The notes beneath the pieces are model-generated. The model was not told where the DNA came from, made no database searches, and saw only the letters and a program-made list of their open reading frames with translations. Shown here in pieces: positions 7,286-14,017 of a stretch of DNA of 64,000 nucleotides (its first letter is position 1; the number at the start of each line of letters is the position of its first letter). Source of the stretch: CAZSHG01 sp964606695 [NCBI: uncultured bacterium] (GTDB lineage: Bacteria > UBP14 > UBA6098). The DNA lies in assembly GCA_964606695.1 (NCBI GenBank), contig CAZSHG010000004.1, positions 106,331 to 170,330 on the forward strand, given 5' to 3'. The translations under genes were made by a program, and so were the position numbers.

Positions 7286-8182
7286 ATGCACATCACAATC
7301 GAACAAAACAAAGTCATCGTCAACCTCGACGAAAACGAGTTCCCAGCCTTCGAGGCGATGTTTCGGAACCTCGAACTGGACAAATTCGTCCAATGCGATT
7401 TTCGGGATTTCGATTTCGGGGATTACGGATCGAAGCGAAAGCTCCTGCCTATGCACCTATGCCGAACAATCGGCGAGGCGAACCTTGGAAGCGACCCCTT
7501 CGCAACCGTGTCGCTCTATCCCTTCTGGAAACACGGTTTTGCTTTTGGGGCGGATGATAACCTGATAATCGCGCCGGGAGTGGAGGACCCACACAAGAAA
7601 GCCGTTGCCGCGGACGAGTTCGGCATGGGCTTCTGTTGCTGGGCGATGGAGGAGCTGTTCAACTGCGACACCTGGGCGGACTGTTCCGCGCTGATAAAGA
7701 TGGGCGCGGTGTTTCCGGTGGGAACGAAACGCCCGGATTTCGTATGCACCCTCCCCGACGGCTCCCTCGGCGTGTTCGAGGCGAAGGGCACGACCGGCAC
7801 GGCGGGCAACCTCGCGCTAAGTCAGGGCAAAATCCAGACTCAGGGCATAACCGCAGACGACCCAATCTCCCTGCGCGTGGTTGTAGGATGCGCTCTCGGC
7901 GGCGACACCACGCGAATAGTTCTCCTCGACCCGCCCCCCTCGACTCCCCTCGGGGACCGGCCCTCGAACGGAGAACGGGACGAAAGGTCGTTGAGCGGAG
8001 CCGAAACGAACGGTGTGAAAACCAACCTGACCGCCGACCTCGTAAAACGCGCGGCGAAAGGGATGCGCACCCAGACCCAGACGCTGCAAACCGTATTCCG
8101 CTCCCCCACCGCCGAACTCAACCTCAAACGCAAGGATTACAAAGACGACAAAGGCCACGGCTGGCTGGAGATTAATCGATAA
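7286..8182 (+). CDS. PD-(D/E)XK nuclease-like protein of unknown function
   Basis: The function is not known to me. The 298-residue product has KRPDFVCTLPDG (D151), then GVFEAKGT (E165, K167). A D-x13-E-x-K arrangement with hydrophobic strands is the core of PD-(D/E)XK nucleases, though it can also occur by chance. The start was moved to the ATG at 7286, which has CAGGAGG 7 bases upstream. Residues about 218-241 are encoded by a palindromic repeat inserted in frame (see 7939-8005). The gene is GC-rich, unlike the AT-rich methylase gene that follows. Position between a toxin-antitoxin pair and a modification enzyme suggests a defence role, but the separate promoters mean that this link is only inferred. 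Confidence 0.6.
   Translation: MHITIEQNKVIVNLDENEFPAFEAMFRNLELDKFVQCDFRDFDFGDYGSKRKLLPMHLCRTIGEANLGSDPFATVSLYPFWKHGFAFGADDNLIIAPGVEDPHKKAVAADEFGMGFCCWAMEELFNCDTWADCSALIKMGAVFPVGTKRPDFVCTLPDGSLGVFEAKGTTGTAGNLALSQGKIQTQGITADDPISLRVVVGCALGGDTTRIVLLDPPPSTPLGDRPSNGERDERSLSGAETNGVKTNLTADLVKRAAKGMRTQTQTLQTVFRSPTAELNLKRKDYKDDKGHGWLEINR
7939..8005. repeat. Imperfect palindromic repeat inside a reading frame
   Basis: The ends CTCGACTCCCCTCGG (7939-7953) and TTGAGCGGAGCCGAA (7991-8005) are imperfect inverted repeats (10 of 15 positions pair), and TCCCC-TC-GGGGA makes an inner hairpin. The sequence resembles the 'GGTCGTTGAGCGGAG' type of intergenic repeat seen in many genomes. Here it is translated in frame. 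Confidence 0.6.
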
Positions 8183-8242
8183 ACAATGGTATGTTAATAG
8201 CTTCGATGAGAATGGATTAAATATATAAACTTCATAAACAGC

Positions 8243-8271
8243 TTGACATTTGTTTTTAAGGAAAGTAACTT
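8243..8271 (+). promoter_or_regulatory. Promoter TTGACA-17-TAACTT (TAACTTTG)
   Basis: TTGACA at 8243-8248 and TAACTT at 8266-8271 are spaced by 17 bp. The extended TAACTTTG also matches the Bacteroidetes TAnnTTTG box. Transcription would start near 8279, leaving a leader of about 25 bases with AAGGGG before the ATG at 8305. Confidence 0.6.
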
Positions 8272-8304
8272 TGAATTAAGTTGGTTCCAAAAGGGGTTTT
8301 CCAA

Positions 8305-11160
8305 ATGAGCAGTCCACATCAATGGCTTTTAGATTTCCAGGAAACTGGAAATACGACTATTGAAGGGATTGTCTCGGTCGATAACTATTCCCTAAACGAC
8401 TTGCCTCCCGATTCTATCCCTATAATGGAAAAAGCCGAGGAATACGGAGCAAAAGCCGTATTCTTTGAAAAGGAGCGGGAAGGCAGACCTCCAATTGCAC
8501 AAGCCTTCATCTTTGTTTGCGACGAACAGGCCGATAAAGAAAGATTTGCTAAACTGCACCAGCGGATGTGGAGCTGGGGCGGCGTTCCTCTGGTCTATAG
8601 AGTTACACCGGGCAAGGTAGAGTTGTTCCGGTGTGCCCATAAGGCGGATTTCGAAAAAAACGGTGAAATCAGTTATAAAGCCTACAAGACTTTAAAAACT
8701 GCTGCAAAGATTGCGAATGATCCGTGGTGGGATTCTGACCGCCTTTATTATGGAAGTATATGGGACGATCCGACAGCTTGCAAAAAACTCCTATCAGGTA
8801 GCCGGGCGGCGCAGAATACTTTGATTAAAGAGGTAAAAGCCCTCAACACTAAATTAGAGGAAAAAAGCCACTTAGATAGGCCACTTCAGCGCAAACTACT
8901 TATTTTGTCTTTGATGATCGCATACCTCGAAGAACGGAAGGTCCTTACCGAAGATTATTTCTATAAGTTTAAATCCGGGGCAAACGAATTTTTTGAAATA
9001 CTTAAAGATGGCGAAGCGCTGGTAAATCTCCTTGAAAATCTCGAAGAGAGATTCAACGGCCAGATTTTCACTTTATCGCCGGAGATGAAAACGGAGCTAC
9101 GGGAAAATCCTGACCTTAGCGAATTCGTGAGGCTTATCGAAGGAATAGAAGACACAAGCGGACAATTAAATCTTTGGAAAAGGTACTCGTTTGCCGATTT
9201 ACCAGTCGAATTAATAAGCCACGTTTACCAGCTTTTTGTCGAAGATAAAGACACTGCCGTTTATACCCCGCCTTTCCTCGTGAAATTAATGTTAGGAGAA
9301 GTTCTCACCAAAGAACGGCTGGATAGACTAATAAAAGAGGAAGAGATTATTCTGGACCCGGCTTGCGGCTCTGGCGTCTTTTTAGTCGAAGCTTATAAAC
9401 GCCTTGTGCTACATTGGAGGGCCGAAAAAAATTGGGAAGAGAAACCAGGTGAAGATGACTTAAAAGAACTTTTAACGAAATACATCTATGGCATTGATAA
9501 AGATAAAGGGGCGACGGAACTAACCGCTTTCAGCCTTTGCCTTGCGCTTTGCGATGCACTTAAACCGGACGAGATTAGTGATAGTAGAAAGATATTCCCT
9601 CCACTTCTGGGCAAAAACGTTTATGCCATGTGTTTCTTCGAAGCGAGAGAACAGAACAAGATAGAAAAGGACGTCGGGATAATTGTCGGAAATCCGCCCT
9701 TTAAATCTGAATTAATGACTGATGGGGCTAAGAGCGCCTATGAACGATACAACAAGGAATATGCAGATGAAAGAGGCAAATTACCCGACAAGCAAATAGC
9801 CTATCTCTTTCTCCATAAATCGATGGAGATGCTAACTCCGGGCGGTGTTCTCTCGATGCTCCAACAATACAGCTTCTTGTATAACGAACAATCGATAAGT
9901 TTCCGGAAGAAGTTTTTCGAGAAATGGGATGTTCGAGAAATCCTCGACATGGTTTCTATAACCGGCCTTTTTAAAAAAAGTAAAAAGAACACAAAGGTTG
10001 TTGTTATCGTGGCTGAGGCGAAAGAACCATCTCCAGAGCGAAAGATTCTGCACGCTACTTTCCGACGTAGCGGTAGAACTCATGCCGAACAAGGTTTCAA
10101 TATTGATTACTACGATTTACATTGGTTAAAACAGGAAACTGCCGTTGAAAGCCCCTGGATTTGGCGTTCGGATTTGTTTGGAGGTGGTCGAGTTTTTAAT
10201 CTAATTGAGAGATTGAAAGAGTACCGGACTCTAGAACAATATGCAAATGAACAGGATTGGGACCATGGGGAAGGCTTCATCAAGGGAGGAAAAGTAAAAA
10301 GAAAACCAGCAAAACATATAACCGGAAGCTTATTAATTAGACCTTATCAATTAGAAGAAGAAGAGATTAACATTGAGACTTTACAAAAGGTAGAAGAAAC
10401 GAATTTTAGGTCGGCTTATTCTAAGAAGCGATTTACTGCTCCTATGGTTCTTGTTCGAGAAAACGAAAACCTTGCGGTTAAGTACTTTTCATCTGGTTAT
10501 TATACTTATGAAGATAAAATCGTAGGCTTCTGTGTCGGAGATGGGAAAGATGATAATTTATCTTTGTTATTTAATTGGTTTAAAAGTAATCGTGAAACAC
10601 TTATAGCCTTGGTTTGTGCAGGAGGAACTACCAACTTTACTCAAAGAGATTCGCAATTAAGCTTATCTGATATACGAAGCTTACCGTCCCCTGACATCGA
10701 CTTGGATTTATCGTTTACCGAGAAAATCGTCGTATCTGATATTGTCGAATATTACCGTGAGTTAATTAGAAAGGGCCAAAATTCGGACGCGATGACAAAA
10801 CCGGGCATAGATGCCCTCCCTGATTTCAATGGAATCTATACCGGTCAGATAAACGCGATCTATAAAGAGAAAAAACTAAAGGCACTCGAACCTCAAACAT
10901 GGGCGGGGTTCCTATGCCAGCCCTATGTTTTTGGCGATGGGGAAGTCGATTGGTCGGGTTCGGACGGACTGAAAGACAAATTAGAAAAACTAATGAAGGA
11001 AAAACGGCCTTATGGCCTGAATATTTATCGAATAGCACGGATTTATGACGGCCCATTCATTTTTCTCTTAAAACCAAACGTTTTGCGTTATTGGCTGAGG
11101 TCTATTGCCCTACGCGATGCCGACGAAACCTTGTCCGATTTATGGAAGCAGGGCTTCTGA
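8305..11160 (+). CDS. N6-adenine DNA methyltransferase, type IIG-like (Eco57I/N6_Mtase family)
   Basis: This 951-residue protein has the gamma-class adenine methylase motifs: DPACGSGVFL (SAM-binding motif I, residues 351-360) and NPPF (catalytic motif IV, 463-466). It is preceded by VYTPPFLVKLML, typical of large R-M methylases. The first 130 residues look like the N-terminal fold of type IIG enzymes (AKAVFFEKE, then PIAQAFIFV, then GGVPLVYRV), but the strand where a nuclease E-x-K would stand reads AQA. The cutting domain therefore looks inactive or absent. The C-terminal half (about 620-951) probably recognises the target. The ATG at 8305 has AAGGGG 8 bases upstream; the TTG at 8281 would leave no leader. 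The stop overlaps the next start (TGATG), tying it to a small nuclease-like gene. The gene is AT-richer than its surroundings. Confidence 0.85.
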   Translation: MSSPHQWLLDFQETGNTTIEGIVSVDNYSLNDLPPDSIPIMEKAEEYGAKAVFFEKEREGRPPIAQAFIFVCDEQADKERFAKLHQRMWSWGGVPLVYRVTPGKVELFRCAHKADFEKNGEISYKAYKTLKTAAKIANDPWWDSDRLYYGSIWDDPTACKKLLSGSRAAQNTLIKEVKALNTKLEEKSHLDRPLQRKLLILSLMIAYLEERKVLTEDYFYKFKSGANEFFEILKDGEALVNLLENLEERFNGQIFTLSPEMKTELRENPDLSEFVRLIEGIEDTSGQLNLWKRYSFADLPVELISHVYQLFVEDKDTAVYTPPFLVKLMLGEVLTKERLDRLIKEEEIILDPACGSGVFLVEAYKRLVLHWRAEKNWEEKPGEDDLKELLTKYIYGIDKDKGATELTAFSLCLALCDALKPDEISDSRKIFPPLLGKNVYAMCFFEAREQNKIEKDVGIIVGNPPFKSELMTDGAKSAYERYNKEYADERGKLPDKQIAYLFLHKSMEMLTPGGVLSMLQQYSFLYNEQSISFRKKFFEKWDVREILDMVSITGLFKKSKKNTKVVVIVAEAKEPSPERKILHATFRRSGRTHAEQGFNIDYYDLHWLKQETAVESPWIWRSDLFGGGRVFNLIERLKEYRTLEQYANEQDWDHGEGFIKGGKVKRKPAKHITGSLLIRPYQLEEEEINIETLQKVEETNFRSAYSKKRFTAPMVLVRENENLAVKYFSSGYYTYEDKIVGFCVGDGKDDNLSLLFNWFKSNRETLIALVCAGGTTNFTQRDSQLSLSDIRSLPSPDIDLDLSFTEKIVVSDIVEYYRELIRKGQNSDAMTKPGIDALPDFNGIYTGQINAIYKEKKLKALEPQTWAGFLCQPYVFGDGEVDWSGSDGLKDKLEKLMKEKRPYGLNIYRIARIYDGPFIFLLKPNVLRYWLRSIALRDADETLSDLWKQGF

Positions 11161-11891
11161 TGTGCAGGAGAATGCTGTCTGATATTGAGCCCATTGCACA
11201 TTCGGGCAGAATAGGGGAAGAGGTCCTTGCACGGAATACAATTCGATTCGAGCTTATCGAATTTATTAGAACGGAATTACCAAAATGGCGCGATGACCCG
11301 GAAAGGCCTATGGAACATGCCGAGACAGTTTTAACCAGCCAGCTTTGTAGCCATATGAATAGCGTATCAAGAATATCAGAAGCATGGCATAGGATTCAAT
11401 TTGGAACAGAAATCCGAGATGAGAATAATAAAAGAGGGACAATCGACTTTGCACCAAAACCATGTTCTGTGGTTTTGATAATTGAAGGTCGCAAATATAC
11501 TCATTTTGATATGATTTTCCCAATCGAGTGTAAACGCTTACCTACTCCGGCCGGTACAAAAAGAGACGAAAAAGAATATGTAATTGTGGATAGTGGGTCT
11601 ACGGGTGGGATCCAACGATTCAAGTTCGGTTTTCACGCATCGGATCATGATTTTGGTGCAATGATAGCCTATGTTCAGGATGCCATTGGTTTTAGCCGAT
11701 GGCTGACCAGAATAAATGGATGGGTTCACGACCTCGGGCAAGCTACTGATTCTGTTTGGTGCGACGAAGATCGTTTGGAGCTTTTAGAAGAAGATACGGA
11801 TAACCGTGTTTGTTCATTGAAATCGAATCATCATCGCCAAAACGGCCTCGACGACATCGAGCTCCGACATTTATGGATTGATATGAATTGA
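11160..11891 (+). CDS. Probable PD-(D/E)XK restriction nuclease partner of the methylase
   Basis: This 243-residue protein contains HFDMIFPIECKRL: D117, then E123 and K125, in the order and spacing of a PD-(D/E)XK active site (D-x5-E-x-K on a beta strand). An N-terminal helical region of about 80 residues precedes it. The ATG overlaps the methylase TGA, so it is translated together with the methylase. The pair is most simply read as a two-gene restriction-modification or other defence system in which the methylase also carries the specificity part. I do not recognise a named family. A nickase or an accessory subunit is possible. A GGGGA/TCCCC hairpin follows the stop. Confidence 0.65.
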   Translation: MCRRMLSDIEPIAHSGRIGEEVLARNTIRFELIEFIRTELPKWRDDPERPMEHAETVLTSQLCSHMNSVSRISEAWHRIQFGTEIRDENNKRGTIDFAPKPCSVVLIIEGRKYTHFDMIFPIECKRLPTPAGTKRDEKEYVIVDSGSTGGIQRFKFGFHASDHDFGAMIAYVQDAIGFSRWLTRINGWVHDLGQATDSVWCDEDRLELLEEDTDNRVCSLKSNHHRQNGLDDIELRHLWIDMN

Positions 11892-12090
11892 AGTAATTCG
11901 CGGGGAGCGAAATTCCCCTTGACAAATGACAGTTCGTATTTTAGCTTTTGTGTAGCGGTTTGGTTATGTGGATGGTCTTTGATAATGTTAAGTGTTCTCG
12001 GGGGGTGGAAAATCACCTTTTTTGGGATTTTGGGAGCGAAACTGGGGGTTTTTACGTAAGTGGTTGATTTATAACGTGTAGGAGCGGAAA
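11892..12090. other. Intergenic region between methylase/nuclease pair and repeat array
   Basis: It holds the GGGGA-x7-TCCCC hairpin at 11902-11918, the promoter at 11919-11947 and about 140 bp with no recognisable gene. GGGAGCGAAA-like words recur at 11903, 12031 and 12081. Confidence 0.6.
11919..11947 (+). promoter_or_regulatory. Promoter TTGACA-17-TAGCTT ahead of the repeat array
   Basis: TTGACA (11919-11924) and TAGCTT (11942-11947) are spaced by 17 bp, followed by TTG as at 8266. It would transcribe the repeat array and the gene at 12329, with an unusually long leader of about 370 bases. Confidence 0.5.
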
Positions 12091-12318
12091 ACACGGGCGC
12101 TTTTTGATGGACACGCGCACTTTTCGTTAAAACACGAGCATATTCAAGAAAACATGGGCGCTTTCTCCAAATACATTAGCATTTTCTCCAAATACACGGG
12201 CACTCTACCAAAATACATTGGCACTTTCGGGAAATACACGCGCACATTTCAGAAAACACGAGCACTTTGCTCAAATACATTGGCACTTTCGCCAAAAACA
12301 TTAACGCTTTTGTAACCG
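12091..12318 (+). repeat. Array of eleven 20-21-bp direct repeats, phased at two helical turns
   Basis: Eleven degenerate units of the form ACAYnnGCRCTTTY followed by an A-tract (AAAA or AAAT) begin at 12091, 12111, 12132, 12152, 12173, 12194, 12215, 12236, 12256, 12277 and 12298. The spacing is 20 or 21 bp throughout (mean 20.7), close to two turns of DNA. Some units translate to a KYIGTFA-like heptad, but the 20-bp steps break any frame, so the array is not coding as it stands. It ends about 10 bases before the ATG at 12329. Iteron-like protein-binding sites, a phased bent region, or a decayed coding repeat are possible. Confidence 0.85.
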
Positions 12319-12328
12319 GGGAGAGATC

Positions 12329-13330
12329 ATGGCCAAGAAAACAAGAGAACCAGCAAGGTTAGGGCACGCGGACTATTGCAAGTGGTTCGAGCAGATGATC
12401 GGATTCAAGGAAGATCGTATTGCCGACGGAACCTGGCCGACTCATCTAAACGCAAATTTCCAGGCACTGTTCAATGAATTATGGGACGCCTGGGACACTT
12501 ACGATCGTTTGAAAAATGAGCTTAAAGGGACGACATACAAGGCGTATGACGATGCCTCGAAGCCGGTTTATGATCGGTTAGTCTCGCTTCGAGAGCTAAT
12601 TCCGACGCTTTTCGACGGCGACGACGCGGTTCTCGGCGAATTCGGCATGGCTCGAAAAGTGCCTCGCGACAAAGAGGATTTGTTCACGATGGCGAGCGGG
12701 TGCCTGGAGCATTGGGACGACATCACTGACCCGGACGTCCCGCCCGAATATGCGCCCGTTGCGGATATGTTCGCGGAGTTTCAGGATGAATACGACACGT
12801 TTCAGGCCGCTTACACGGCGTATATCGCCAAAACGCGAGATGTCGAGGAGGCTCAGAATTTATTGCTCGAGAAACGCGAGCTTTGCCATCACAAGGAGCG
12901 TCTAATTTTCCACTGGTTCAAGGGATTACATAAGGACGGCGAGGCTGAATGGTGGACCGCGACGCTCTGGGGCAGGACTGGTGGCGGTTCTGGCGGCGGG
13001 GAGGAGCCGGGGCCGAGTAGCTGGGAGGATGCGCCGACGAATTTCGTCTTGAAAGAGGGTGTTGCGGGGTCGGCGTTGCTTCAGGCGGATGTCCATGCCG
13101 ATGCCGACGGATGCGCGGTGTTCATGGCCGAGACGGAACTGGGCGTGGCGGAACCGCCTATGCGTCCGGGCGAGCCTCTCGAGCCGCTGATTACGCCAAT
13201 CGAACCCGGAAAGTTTTCCTATAATTTGAATATTACGCCGAACCGTCGGGTGTGGTTTTGGATCTGCCATGTCAAGGACGGCGCATGGGGCGCGATTGCG
13301 GGGCCGGAGTGGATCGAGATCGAGAAATAA
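12329..13330 (+). CDS. Hypothetical two-domain protein with Gly-rich linker
   Basis: I do not recognise this 333-residue protein. Residues 1 to about 215 are rich in charged and aromatic residues and look helical (long stretches with Trp, Tyr, Leu and Glu). A GGGSGGGEEPGPSS linker near 219-232 leads to a C-terminal region of about 100 residues that looks like a beta sandwich (LLQADVHADADG, YNLNITPNRRVWFWICHV). No signal peptide or membrane segment is seen. GGGGAG lies 7 bases before the ATG. The gene follows the phased repeat array directly and is not followed by another gene on the same strand for 375 bp. Whether it binds the array is an open question; no DNA-binding motif is visible. Confidence 0.7.
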   Translation: MAKKTREPARLGHADYCKWFEQMIGFKEDRIADGTWPTHLNANFQALFNELWDAWDTYDRLKNELKGTTYKAYDDASKPVYDRLVSLRELIPTLFDGDDAVLGEFGMARKVPRDKEDLFTMASGCLEHWDDITDPDVPPEYAPVADMFAEFQDEYDTFQAAYTAYIAKTRDVEEAQNLLLEKRELCHHKERLIFHWFKGLHKDGEAEWWTATLWGRTGGGSGGGEEPGPSSWEDAPTNFVLKEGVAGSALLQADVHADADGCAVFMAETELGVAEPPMRPGEPLEPLITPIEPGKFSYNLNITPNRRVWFWICHVKDGAWGAIAGPEWIEIEK

Positions 13331-13354
13331 TATAGAATTTATAATGTAGAATGG

Positions 13355-13384
13355 CGTAGGGGCAATTCATGAATTGCCCCTACG
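13355..13384. repeat. 30-bp perfect palindrome
   Basis: The left arm CGTAGGGGCAATTCA is followed immediately by its exact reverse complement. The GTAGGGGC arm is shared with the looser hairpin at 6265-6293, and a lone AGGGGCAA word occurs after glyQS near 48586. Confidence 0.9.
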
Positions 13385-13461
13385 ATTAGTTTATAGGCGG
13401 CTCGAGGTGGTCGTCTTTTTTTATCCCTCGTCATTGCAATGTTATATTTTAACATTAAAAG

Positions 13462-13499
13462 ATCGAGCGTCTCGCTCGATGTGCGGCGAGACGCCGCAC
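13462..13499. repeat. Two adjoining 8-bp hairpins with 3-base loops
   Basis: ATCGAGCG-TCT-CGCTCGAT (13462-13480) is followed without a gap by GTGCGGCG-AGA-CGCCGCAC (13481-13499). The paired stem-loops resemble REP/BIME-type elements. Confidence 0.85.
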
Positions 13500-13671
13500 C
13501 TATTAATTTCATAAACCTATTATATTAGAACCCTCCGGCCTTCGGACATCTCGCTTGTTGAGGGAGGCATAAGATTGGATTCGCGATCGGGTCGGGAATG
13601 ACAGATGTCAGGAAGTTTTTTAGCTATCCTGAGGAACGCTCCGATTAAGTGGCGATGGCAGAAATATTTCC

Positions 13672-13699
13672 TTGCCCTCAAGTTCTTTGTGCCTATATT
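13672..13699 (+). promoter_or_regulatory. Promoter TTGCCC-16-TATATT, probably leaderless
   Basis: TTGCCC (13672-13677) and TATATT (13694-13699) end 6 bases before the ATG at 13706. No Shine-Dalgarno sequence precedes that ATG. Confidence 0.45.
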
Positions 13700-13705
13700 G
13701 AATTC

Positions 13706-13984
13706 ATGAGTCGAAGACGAGAAATATTATCCATTCTGCTTGCGTTCTATCTATTGTTCATAGTCGTTTTTGCGGCTGTTCACACCCACGAAGACGGCAG
13801 GCACCATTCGGAATGTCAGCTATGCCAGATAGCTGTGTTATCTATCCTTCCGATATCTACATTCATTCTTACGACCAATTTCAGGCGTTGCTATTCGACT
13901 TTCAATTTGGAAAACCAACTTGTCGAAGACCATCGCCCTACATTTGTCTCCAACCGTTCGCCACCGAAGCCTTTCGATAAATAA
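13706..13984 (+). CDS. Small His/Cys membrane protein, possible metal-handling partner of TonB receptor
   Basis: The 92-residue product has one clear membrane segment (about 7-25) and then HTHEDGRHHSECQLC at 26-40: four or five His and a C-x2-C, a likely metal site. A second hydrophobic stretch follows (about 42-57). Short His/Cys membrane proteins of this kind (DUF2946-like) are often found beside TonB receptors for copper, zinc or nickel; the similarity is by pattern only. The ATG at 13706 was preferred over GTG 13649 because it begins the membrane-protein-like part and follows a promoter at leaderless distance. The TonB gene starts 33 bp downstream with its own Shine-Dalgarno sequence, so the two are probably co-transcribed. 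Confidence 0.6.
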   Translation: MSRRREILSILLAFYLLFIVVFAAVHTHEDGRHHSECQLCQIAVLSILPISTFILTTNFRRCYSTFNLENQLVEDHRPTFVSNRSPPKPFDK

Positions 13985-14017
13985 GCTGTCTTAAACACAA
14001 TTATCGAAAGGAAAAAC

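Larger units (their letters stand above)
13331..13705. other. Intergenic region with several hairpin repeats
   Basis: No gene is seen. It contains a 30-bp perfect palindrome, two adjoining hairpins and a CCCTCC...GGGAGG stem with a TCGGGAATGACA word (about 13530-13613). That word recurs at about 16259-16270 after the TonB gene. Confidence 0.7.

Noticed and set aside
11091-11159. Longer start of the small nuclease gene
   Set aside because: It would place 23 residues inside the methylase frame; the ATG at 11160 overlaps the methylase stop as expected for coupled genes.
12091-12318. CRISPR array
   Set aside because: The units follow each other without unique spacers, they are degenerate, and no cas gene is near.
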